From Allomyces arbusculus (Eukaryota > Blastocladiomycota > Blastocladiomycetes > Blastocladiales > Blastocladiaceae): a stretch of DNA of 61,712 bases. The notes beneath the pieces are model-generated. The model searched no databases. It worked only from the letters and a program-made list of their open reading frames with translations, and was not told the DNA's origin. Shown here piece after piece: positions 52,712 to 61,712 of this stretch (its first letter is position 1; every line of letters begins with the position of its first letter). The position numbers were made by a program, and so were the translations under genes. The stretch covers positions 1 to 61,712 of the forward strand of contig JADHYV010000096.1 in NCBI GenBank assembly GCA_027604705.1, given 5' to 3'.

Positions 52712-54622
52712 TTAGGCCGACGGCTGGTCGAGGCAGAGCTTGGTGACCTTGCCCATGGCGACGGTCGTCGACTCGAACCGCAGCGTGAAGCGGCCCAACT
52801 GCGGGTTGTTCTTGAACGTGTCGACGACAATCGGCCGCTGGCACTCGATGCGGGCAATGCACATCGACCCCTTCTTGACGAACTGCGGCGGCTTCTTGGT
52901 GCGCTTGCCCGTCTTCTTGTCGACCGTGTGCAGCAGCGCGCCAATCGAAATCTCCTCGATCGCGTTATGAATGTGCAGGACGGCCTCGTACCCGGCCGCA
53001 ATAATCGACTTGGTCTCGAGAATCATCAACTGCGCCTCAAATGCTGTCACGGCGTTCAGCGGGTTCGCGGCCGAGCACAACACCGACCCGTTGACAATAT
53101 CCTCGTCCTCGATCCCCTTGAGCTTGATGTTGACATTGTCGCCACACTGCGCGGCGGGCACTTCCTCCTCGTCGACGCAAATCTGCAAGACTTCACCGCG
53201 CAGCTTGTTGGGGACGATCATCACCTGCTGGCCCTTCTTGACGAGACCGGCCTCGATCTTGCCCATGACCACGGTACCCATGTCCTTGAACTTTTCCGAG
53301 ATTGGCATCATCAGCGGTGCCAGAGCAAGCTTGTGGTCGACCGGAATGCCATCGAGTAGCTCGAGCAGCGACGGGCCCGAGTAGTAAGGGCACAGCTTGG
53401 GGTCGACGCGGTCCTTGAGATTGGCGCCCGAGAAGCCACTGACGGGCAGGAACTCGAGGTCTGATTTGTTGACAGGCAAATCGGTCAGCATGGCAAGTAC
53501 CTCGTGCGATAAAAAAGAAAGGTGACGTACCAGTCTTGGGGTTGTACCCGCACGACCGCAAGAACGGCAACAGCTTATCCTTGCACTCGTCGTACCGCTC
53601 CTTGGCCCAGTTCACCGTCGGGTCGTCCATCTTGTTGATCACGACAATCAGCCGCTTCACGCCCGACGTCTTGACCAACAGCGCGTGCTCGCGCGTCTGC
53701 CCACCACGCTCGAAACCCGTCTCAAACTCGCCACGGCGCGCTGAAATGACGAGCACGGCCACATCCGCCTGCGACGCACCACCAATCATGTTGGGCACAT
53801 AGTTCTTGTGGCCCGGCGCATCAAGAATCGTGTACTTGCGCTTCTCCGTCTCGAAATGCGCCTTGCCCACCTCAACCGTCTTGCCCTTGGCGCGCTCCTC
53901 CTTGTTCGTGTCGAGCGCCCACGACAGGTACCACGACTCGCGCCCGGCTTCCTTGGCCTCGCGCTCAAACTTCTCGAGCGTGCGCTTGTCGACCATGCCC
54001 GTCAGGTAGAGAATGTGGCCCCCCATCGTCGACTTGCCGGCATCTAACAGGTGGACGTGAACGCGCGCGTTCGTGAGCAACCATGGCAGAGACGGAGTAT
54101 GCAAAATCAAAAATCGATGCCGCACCGACGTGACCGATAAAGACAATATTCAGGTGCTCCTTCTGCGACGCGAAAAACTCGTTCGCAATCGCCTTCTCCT
54201 CCTCGGACATCTCAACCACCGGCGCGGGCTCTTCCTTGGGCGCAGGCTTGACGGCCTCGGCCTCTACACGAACGCGGTCACGGCGCGATCAGTGGCGCAC
54301 ATCATCGGCACGTGGCACAACGCGCACGCGTACTCTTGCCAACCGACTTGGGCGCGGCAGGCTTGGGCTTCGGCGTCGCCGGCGCCGGGGCAGGCGCTGG
54401 AGTGGCCTCGGGCGCAGGCGCGGGAGCCGCAACAACAGGTGCTGCTGGTGCGGGCGCTGGAGCGGGGGCAGCGACAACGGGAGCAGCAGCCACAGGTGCG
54501 GGCGCCGGGGCCGGGGCCGGCGCGGGCGCGGCAGCGGGCACCTTCATCCACGACGGGGTGAAGGCCGGCGCGCCAAAGTTGGGCACAAACGCCGATGCGT
54601 TCGGGTTCAGCTTCTTGCTCAT
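52712..54622 (-). CDS. SUP35: translation termination factor eRF3
   Basis: Exons 54334-54622, 54126-54263, 53531-54043 and 52712-53460 (introns 70, 82 and 70 nt, all phase 1) give 562 aa. eRF3 is the GTPase partner of eRF1. The N-terminus KKLNPNASAFVPNFG fits the PAM2 motif that binds poly(A)-binding protein. It is followed by an Ala/Pro repeat region of about 65 residues, not the Gln/Asn-rich prion domain of yeast Sup35. G-domain motifs: FIGHVDAGKSTMGGHILYLT (P-loop, split by intron 2), KTVEVGKAHFET (switch I), DAPGHKNYVPNMIGGASQAD (G3), VINKMDDPTVNWAKERYDEC (G4). Domains 2 and 3 follow: FLPVSGFSGANLKDRVD, CIARIECQRPIVVDTF, GRFTLRFESTTVAMGKVTKL. The apparent upstream piece LTDLPVNKS of the last open frame is intron. 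Confidence 0.96.
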
Positions 54623-55219
54623 GGTTGCGTTGACGGCAGGACGGATCAGATTGGTGTCGGTGGAAAGACGGCGGGGACCGCTCCGGGAAGCAGAGTGCAG
54701 CGAGTTGCGGCGGGTTTGGCGACGTCGGTCTTCTGTGGCGGGTGCGGGCGGCCAGCGGATCAGCGTGATGGCGATCGTGGTGGTGTCGGTGGAGGAGCAT
54801 CGGGACGCGTGTCGTGTCGGCTTGTTGCGGCAGTCATGCGGGGTCACGCCGCGTGCATCCAGCGAGAGCACTGGCTGGCCCTGTTGCCAGCAGCTGCCAC
54901 CACCAACACTTCACCTTAAATCACAGAACAGGACTGCACCAGGCTTTAAACCAACACCAAAAAGTATGACACCGACGCGATTCCACCTCTCCAAATGGCC
55001 TGCAATGCATTGAAAACGATGCGGGCTTGATCCCGTGCAACTCTGTCGGCACTCGATATTGGTCTCGGCTCCACCGTCCAATCGTTGCTTGATGAATCCA
55101 GCCTACGCAGCTGTTGATGCGGGACAAGTTGCACATACTGGAAAATGCGGCCCACTGCGGCTAGCCCAGCCTTTGCTGATCCGAGTCGCTCCGCGTGGTC
55201 ATAGCGCCCCTCCATCACC
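54623..55219. promoter_or_regulatory. divergent promoter region
   Basis: Shared by eRF3 and the small gene at 55220. No element was recognised with confidence. Confidence 0.35.
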
Positions 55220-55616
55220 ATGTCGGCGCGGCAATTTTCCATGGGCCTGGTCGGCGGTCTGCTGGTCGCGACCACATTCTACAACTTTTCGCGCACGAAC
55301 ATGGACACGGATTTCGAGTTCCTGCGCCGCAAAATTGACGGCATGACCGCGCAACTGCGGCTCGCGCAGCAGATGTCGAACCCGACGACGCCGGTACCTC
55401 TTCCGCTCGCTCACCGCGAAGCTCAAGCGGTGGAGAGGTTCGCTAACTCCGTACGCTGTCCGTTTGTAGATTCCCGCTGGCGCCATGGTTGTGGACCCGC
55501 ACGAGTACGAGGCGATTCGCAGCGGCACGCCCGCACCCAACCTGCTCACGTCGTTTTCCGACGCATGGAACCGGGTCGTGCTCGGCACGGGCAGTTCGGT
55601 TGCTGGTCGGTATTGA
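55220..55616 (+). CDS. small membrane protein, possibly MICOS subunit Mic12-like
   Basis: Exons 55220-55393 and 55470-55616 (76-nt intron, GTACCT..TTGTAG, phase 0) give 106 aa from CACCATGT. One N-terminal hydrophobic segment (FSMGLVGGLLVATTFYNFS) is followed by a charged helix (DFEFLRRKIDGMTAQLRLAQ) and a C-terminal segment with FSDAWNRVVLGTG. Yeast Mic12/Aim5 has the same size, a single N-terminal membrane helix and a C-terminal Trp-Asn motif, so this is a candidate. Sequence similarity is too weak for a firm name. Confidence 0.62.
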
Positions 55617-55696
55617 GCTGTGCGAAGCGCCAATGGGACACATCGTTCAAAATCCTATGTATTCATGATGGCACTAGTTTGATGATTCGGCAACTG

Positions 55697-57738
55697 TTAC
55701 GACAACTGCTCAATCTCCTCGATGGTCTTTGGTGCGCTCGACGTGAGCACGCGCGGCGCCTCGCCCGATGCACTCACGACCACATTGTCCTCGATGCGGA
55801 TGCCAATGTTGTGGAACCGCGATGGCCATCGCGGGTCGCGCGAAACGTATACACCAGGTTCTAGATGGACGGGGTGACAAGACAGGAGTGAGGTCCAGTG
55901 CCGCGACGTGCGTGGATCGGGAATCCGAGAACGCACCAATGGTGATGACCATGCCCTCGCGCAATTTGCGCGCCCGCGACACGGTTGGCGTGTCGTGCAC
56001 GTCCAAGCCCAAATAGTGCCCGAGATGATGGAAGTAGAGGTCACGCGACACGTCCTATGAAAGGACACAAGTCATTTTGTTAGCTTCACGCTGATCAATG
56101 CACAAGAGCGGAGCTCGCTGACGATACGCACAGTGTCTGTCACGTCGAACCCAAGCTTCCTCAACTCTTCGGTCATCAAAGAGATCGAGTGGTAGTGTAA
56201 GTGGTCGAGCGAAGTGTTGGTGGAAATGAGCTGCGAATTTGACAAAGAATCGGCGGTGAGGATGGACAGCGGGGAAAAGTGAAAGCGAAAAAAGAGACGT
56301 ACTCGAATCGACTCTTGCTGCACGTTCAGAACAGCTTGGTACAGCTCGCGCTGCGCCGGCGAAAACTTGCCCGAAATTGGATACGTTCGCGAAATGTCGC
56401 TGGCGTAGTGCCCGTATTGCTGCACACGTCGCGAATCAGATGTCAGTGACAATGCATCCCGCCCAGCAACAGCCATCTTGTCTCGTGGACAAGCCGTACC
56501 CCGCCAGCGTCAATCAACACCGTCTCGCCCTGCCGCAGCGGCATGTCATTGTTGACATAATGCAAAATGCACGCATTCGGCCCGCCAGCAACCACGGGAA
56601 CGTACGCGTTCCCCTTGGACCCGCGCATACGAAACCCAAACTCGAGGTGCGCCGAGAGCATGTGTTCCGAGACGAGATTACGGTCGCGCATTGCGCGCAG
56701 CGAGTCGGCAAACGCCGCGCCCGAATTGGCACCAGACCGCGCCATGACCGCAATCTCGGCCGGCGACTTGACCGCCCGCAATTGTTGGATCAGGTGCGAG
56801 AGCGGACGCGGCGGAGCGGCACTCGTCTTGGCGCGCGTCAGTTTCGCGAGCCCAGCCGACCACGAGCCCGACGGTGGCGTCGTGCCAGTCTCGGCCACGG
56901 CGGCCGCGGCAGCCGCGACGGGCGAGAGCGGGTGGTATTGCGACGACAGGAGTTCGGCGGGACTGTCGAGGTAGAGCGGGCGGTGCGACGAGGCCAAATC
57001 GGCCTTGAGCTGGTCAAAATAGGCCGCAAATTGCGTGTTGGGCATGACGGTGTCGGTGCCAAACACGGTCCGCGCCGCGTCCGGGCCCGTCGCGGGGCCC
57101 GACCATCGAATCTCGTGCGCGGCCCGGTACTCGATGAAGAGCGTCATGCGGTAGCCCTTTTGCGCTGACGAGTCCTTTTCTACGGGCACAAATGGTGAGT
57201 GCGTGTGGATGGGAGACGCTCAGAGACGGCGAGAGCACCGCACCGAGCACAAGGACCGCGTCGGGTTCATCAAGACCCGTCAAGTACAAGAAATCGGTGT
57301 TCTGCTGGAAAACATTGCTGGAGCACCCACACACACGATGTTGGCAAAACTTCTCCACCCATTCCGCAGGGTAGAGCTCGCATGGTTCCTGATCAGCAAG
57401 CAGACGTACAAGATCTTGTTGGACGCAAACGTGGTTGGGTTCCCGACGAGCACGGCCACAGCACCGTCGGGCAACTGCGACATGAGCTTGGCACGGCGCG
57501 ACTCGTACTCCATGGACGTGATGCCGGGCGTCAGCTCGGCCGCGCTCTTGAACAGGTCCGGATGCGTGTGCGGCAGCGGCTGCGTCGCCCGGTCCATGGC
57601 CGTGGCCAGTCCTCGACGCCATGTTCGGTGCACGGCATTGCTGGTCCTTGCCGCTACAGCAGCAACAGTAGCAATCAATGATGACGGTGCGCGAGCGTAA
57701 ACGGCAGTTCGTGCCGCAAACCGGCCGAGAAGCGTCAT
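55697..57738 (-). CDS. ICP55: Xaa-Pro aminopeptidase, ICP55/XPNPEP3 type (M24B)
   Basis: Seven exons: 57410-57738, 57244-57317, 56500-57179, 56303-56419, 56132-56230, 55937-56054, 55697-55860. All phases agree; 526 aa. In yeast ICP55 trims one residue from imported mitochondrial proteins after MPP cleavage. The N-terminus (LGRFAARTAVYARAPSSLIA) is a likely transit peptide. The AMP_N domain has LTPGITSMEYESRRAKLMSQ, VGNPTTFASNKI and FQQNTDFLYLTGLDEPDAVL. The pita-bread domain carries the metal ligands: LIDAGG joined to QYGHYASDISRTYP (two Asp), HHLGHYLGLDVHD (His), LEPGVYVSRDPRW (Glu) and IGIRIEDNVVV (Glu). The C-terminus is KTIEEIEQLS. It appears intact. Confidence 0.94.
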
Positions 57739-58201
57739 TGTTGATGGTATTTCGGGTCCAGTTGGTTGAACGTGATCTGCAACGGCGCGTGCCGTCGTTT
57801 ACGTGGTCTTCGTGGCCGACAAGCGAGAGTTGCAGCAAGTATTAAGGGTTTATCACGCTGGCGGATGTCGATTTGTTGATGCCGTCGGCGGTTGGGCGCT
57901 GATCAAGCGATTGGAGCGGCGGTTGAGCGCAAGGTCGCTTTTGCTTGGCACCGGCTTGCCAGGGGACGATCTTGGACTCTGTCATGCCAAGTCGCCAGCG
58001 TCGACATTTGACCATCCGCGTCGGCGCGACCACGACGGGCTCCTCCTCCCCGAGAGCTGCTGGCTGTCGACACCCGCTGCAAACGGCAAACGAAGTGCAT
58101 TCGCAACACGGGACCCGACACGCTGCGAGCCCAGCGACGAACTGCTGCATGCACCAAGCCTTCCATTACGACTAGCACCACCAAAATCCAATTCCAGCAC
58201 C
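57739..58201. promoter_or_regulatory. divergent promoter region
   Basis: Shared by the aminopeptidase and the PQ-loop gene. No specific element was recognised. Confidence 0.35.
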
Positions 58202-59374
58202 ATGACGCTCTCTGTCCTGGACCTGGCCATGATTGTGCTGCCCGCCGCGGCGTACCTCGACCAGTACAAAAAAATTCTCAAGTCGGGCGACACGGGCACC
58301 TTCAATCCGGCCACTTGCGGCGTGCTGCTCGTTTGTAACATTATCCGCGTGTTTTTCTGGCTCGCGCGCCGCTTCGACACGGTGCTGCTGTACCAAGTAC
58401 GACCATGTGCCCGCCCTGTCCAGCATCGCAAGCGGTGGTCGCATGCTGACACTGGTCTGCGTACATTCGCCAGAGCTTTGTCATGATCGTGGCCCAGTTC
58501 TTGCTCCTGGAGCTCTGTGTGCGCGTCCAGCACCGCCGTCGCCGCCAGAGCTTCCACATCAAGAGTTTGAAAGACTACACGTCGGCGTACGATTCTTGTC
58601 TTGGCGACGAGCGCAGTGATTGGAGCAACGCGTTTTGCTGACATGGTCGGTCGTGAATTCCTAGATTTTGGGCGTGGCCGCACTTTTCCCAATACGTTGC
58701 CTTTTGTGCGGCGCTCGCGGGCGGTCTTTGGCTTCTACACCTGATGTTTGGCTCGTCTTCCGCCTACGCCGACCTCGTCGGTGCCGTTGCCCTTGGGTAC
58801 ATTCCGATGATGAGCGAGCGTGATCCGTCACGACGTGCATGATTGCTCACCGCCGTTCCACTTCAGAATCGAGGCGACCGTCCCGATGCCGCAAGCCTGG
58901 AACAACTACAAGCGCAAGTCGACGTTTGGCCTGTCGTGGATCGTGATCATGTCGTGGTTTGGCGGGGACCTGTTCAAGATCGGCTACTACATTGCCTCGG
59001 GCGCGCCCGCGCAGTTCACCATGTGCGGTTTCGTGCAATTCTCAGTCGACGTGATCATTTGCTACCAGGTACGCATCTTCCCGACCGTCTTGGCCATTGC
59101 ACACGATCTCGAAGAGGACGAGGTGTTTGGCATCGTCATCGACGACCTCCTGCCGTCGCCGCCGCTACCGCCCGTGGGCCCGCCAACGACCATGAAGGCC
59201 GTGCGTGCACCGGGATCGCCGCTCGCACTCGTCGCGCTGGCCGCCGAGGGCGGAAGCGGGTCGGTTGTGACGCCTGCAGAGCTCGCGACGTGGGCGAGCG
59301 ACCTGTCGCCAAATGGTGTCGTAGCAACTCGCGAGCCGCGCCCGAGCGCCCACGGCCACCCACTTGCCGTGTAG
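58202..59374 (+). CDS. PQ-loop membrane protein, Any1/PQLC1 family
   Basis: Exons 58202-58396, 58474-58586, 58665-58796 and 58867-59374 (introns 70-78 nt, CTGAC branches) give 315 aa from CACCATGA. Family members sit in Golgi/endosome membranes; yeast Any1 counteracts flippase-driven lipid asymmetry, and animal PQLC1 is related. Blocks: MIVLPAAAYLDQYKKI, then GVLLVCNIIRVFFWLARRFD, then FVMIVAQFLLLELCVRVQ, then FWAWPHFSQYVAFCAALAGG, then LGIEATVPMPQAWNNYKRKS (second PQ motif) and TFGLSWIVIMSWFGGDLFKI, then GAPAQFTMCGFVQFSVDVII with CYQ. The last exon continues into a disordered Pro/Ala-rich tail; a GTACGC right after CYQ could be an unused donor. Confidence 0.88.
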
Positions 59375-61712
59375 AACTCGGCTACCCGCCTTGGAGCCGA
59401 CGTGGAAAATCGTGCCAAAACCATTGTATTGATTCATTTGTTGTTTCGCGTGTCGCGCGCGCGTGCGTGGTCGTGTCGTATTGGATCATAGATTGCTCGC
59501 TATTCGGTCTACACGCGCGTTGGGTCCACGACGAGCCCCGTGAGCACGATCAAGATGGGCACGTCGCTGTGACGGACGTGGGTGGCATGTATGTCACGGT
59601 TTCCGCCCGTTGGTTTCTCAGCCGCAGGACTCACCCTTCCACAGGCATTTCTCAATGCGCAGGGAGACGCAGTACCGTAAATACAATCGATACCAGTTGA
59701 TATGCCTAGAAATGCCGTTTGTGCGGCACACTGTCAATGTGACGGACCGCCGCGTCACGTACAAAAGACGAAATGGATGGTCTGGGATCTGGCAGACTCT
59801 GGCAAGTGAACATAATAATGTGAACCGCAGCGCGGGAGTCAAAGAGCACCAAAAAGAGCAATGATGGGACAAACAATGACGCCAACGACTCGCGATTGCG
59901 CTGGGACATGCAAAGTGCATGCGTCTGCAGCGCCTGCAGCAGTTTTCGCACGAATGGGCACTTGAAATGTTGCGCTTCGTTCAACAAGCTCCAGTTCTTC
60001 GACAGATGTCACTCATTCATCAACGGTATCGACCTGGCGTCTGCCCACCGCCCGTGTGTTCCAGAAAACCCAGGGTTCACGAGCTACGTTTGTGATAAGG
60101 ACACCCAACGGGCCACGGGCGATGGCCGAAAAGCTAAACAGTTTTGCGAGACCCATTTCCATCTAAACTATCGCGACTCGCAGCAACCGCTCGGCCTCAA
60201 CGGCTGCTGTCGTCGGAGCGAGGGGCTGATGCGGCAATTCGCAGAGCCAAGATTTATTCGTGCACGCTGTGTGTATATCATTTCCCGCAGGCTGAAGTGT
60301 TCAGGTGTCGGTTGTTCAAGTCCAAGTCCAACTCATCTGAGCAAAATGATGGCATGGCACTGGCGAAAAGTTCGCCATTTTGATCTTTGAACTGACCATG
60401 GCACACGGGAACAAGAGGAGCGCGCCGGATCCTTCGTGCCGAAGCCGAGCGAGCAATAGTCTTTCATGGCCATTCATGTCCCTCTGGCTATTTTATTGCG
60501 CCGCCATCCATGGGCGAGGACCTTCACCAAGCGACGTAACATACACGCAAAGAAGGACACGGAGTTGACGTGGAGGTGGAGCCGCCAGGGCAATGTCGCG
60601 ACTTGCGTCCGCCCGCACTGTGAATACTTTGCATGGCCAGCAAAAGAGGACGGCCCGCTATGGCTTCTTTTTGGTCTTGGTGTATGGTACATATGCTGCG
60701 GGTCGCTGCGGGTAGTTAGTTATCCACGGCACGCGGATGAGCCGGCATCCCACGACACGACTGCGCGCTTAGAGCGAGAGCCATGGAAGGACATGGTCGG
60801 CAAGCTTCAAGTGTGCGCGGCCCAGCGACATGGAAAGAAATTGGCGCAGCGCGCGGGTACAGTGTTGTGAGTGTGAACATGATTGATCAGCAGCGGCCAC
60901 TGACGCGCACATTGGCCTCCTGATGGTTTGCCATCCCCATTCATACTCGGCACGCTATTTGCACCCATCTCGCGCAGGCCGCTTCTTGCGCGCTTGTTGC
61001 TCCAGGGGAAAGAAGGAAAAAGCCAAATAAATCATTCACGACCACGAGTCCAAGTCGACCCAACCATCATGCACACGCGCGCGCAGGGGACCGCGGACCC
61101 TTGAATCTCAATAATTTGCTTGGCGAAGCTGGAGGGTCTGGTTGCCCCTCGGTCGGAGGACGGCGAAGCCCGCACGCACTTTTCGGCGGCAGCTCGGGCC
61201 CATGCATTGCGCGAACGGAAGGGCTGCGCCATGTCGTCTGTAACGCACAGCAGCAACTCGGCGAAGCATCAGAGCAGACACACTCAAACTGCGACTGGCA
61301 GGCGGACCCTGTCCACATCTCGATTCGCCGCAGCGTCATGTGTGGCGCTGTTGGTTTTGATCCCGCGATCTACAATCGAACAGCACCATGACCGACCATG
61401 ACCGCTAGGCTCTTGGGGCTTCGCCTGAATACCATACGTGCTGGGGGGCCGCGCGCGAAGCACGCACCGCAGTCTGGCGAAACGCGCTGCAACTCTCACA
61501 CCAGTGCAGCGTGCGGCGGTCCGAGAATTTGCTCGCTCCATTTCGTTTGGGCGCCAGCCAGCGCCAACCTGGCCCGCGTCGCGTCGCCGCTGGTTACCAG
61601 CACCAGCGACCAACCGTGATGGTGAACTTTGCCGTCTTTCTTGCCCGGAATTCCAGGGACGACGGCCAGACGCGACAAGGTTCCGGCTCGGCCATTGCGC
61701 ATCGTCGTCGCG
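59375..61712. other. terminal region without a supported gene
   Basis: Several frames of 60-165 codons exist on both strands. The best, 59896-60390 plus, is Cys-rich (CVCSACSSFRTNGHLKCC) but has no complete zinc-finger spacing and no start context. A neighbouring frame in the same area (ALEMLRFVQQAPVLRQM) also looks partly protein-like, so a decayed gene is possible. Nothing is called. Confidence 0.35.

Noticed and set aside
53461-53491. LTDLPVNKS as part of eRF3
   Set aside because: It lies between a GTACGT donor and a TCAG acceptor with a CTGAC branch; splicing it out joins NPKT to DLEFLPVSGF as in other eRF3 proteins.
59896-60390. Cys-rich frame that might be a zinc finger
   Set aside because: Cys/His spacing fits no known finger and the start context is poor; kept only as a note.

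Overview
The window looks like nuclear DNA of a GC-rich early-diverging fungus. A zoosporic Blastocladiomycota lineage (Allomyces-like) is my best guess; this is inferred from composition and gene content, not proven. The genes are eukaryotic, with short introns (about 53-130 nt, mostly 64-90), donors of the GTACGT/GTGCGT type, CTGAC-like branch points and a recurrent CACCATG start context. I rebuilt exon structures by joining frames at GT..AG sites. Every multi-exon model given for a recognised family closes in frame.

Left part (1-12 kb): a decayed F-box/leucine-rich-repeat gene, ferrochelatase, a putative RNA-binding protein, then a CpG-depleted zone (about 6.7-8.2 kb). That zone holds one copy of a dispersed repeat and a dead member of a tandem DUF676-type esterase array; two intact members follow (9.2-12.0 kb). 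Middle (12-29 kb): a decayed DUF4436-like membrane protein, an FHA plus winged-helix regulator, a large low-complexity protein, an FAD-dependent oxidoreductase, TAF7, and a LIV-1-type ZIP zinc transporter.

From 28 to 38 kb lie three paralogous small proteins. They share an N-terminal PATKVGGVRHK motif, a C-terminal TYxLFQPR motif and a phase-2 intron at the same site; I compare them with animal DAP1/DAPL1. They surround a 1.5-kresidue single-pass membrane protein with a long cytoplasmic coiled coil. Two of the three have paired TGACTCAACC (Gcn4/AP-1-like) elements upstream.

Right part (38-59 kb): a run of housekeeping genes in strictly alternating orientation: DCAF7/WDR68, a SIM-bearing protein, SR-protein kinase, NDP-glucose 4,6-dehydratase, a proteinase K-like protease, Pin1/Ess1 prolyl isomerase, eRF3, a Mic12-like small protein, ICP55-type Xaa-Pro aminopeptidase and an Any1/PQLC1-type PQ-loop protein. 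The last 2.3 kb has no gene I can support. No rRNA, tRNA, CRISPR array or virus-like element was recognised.
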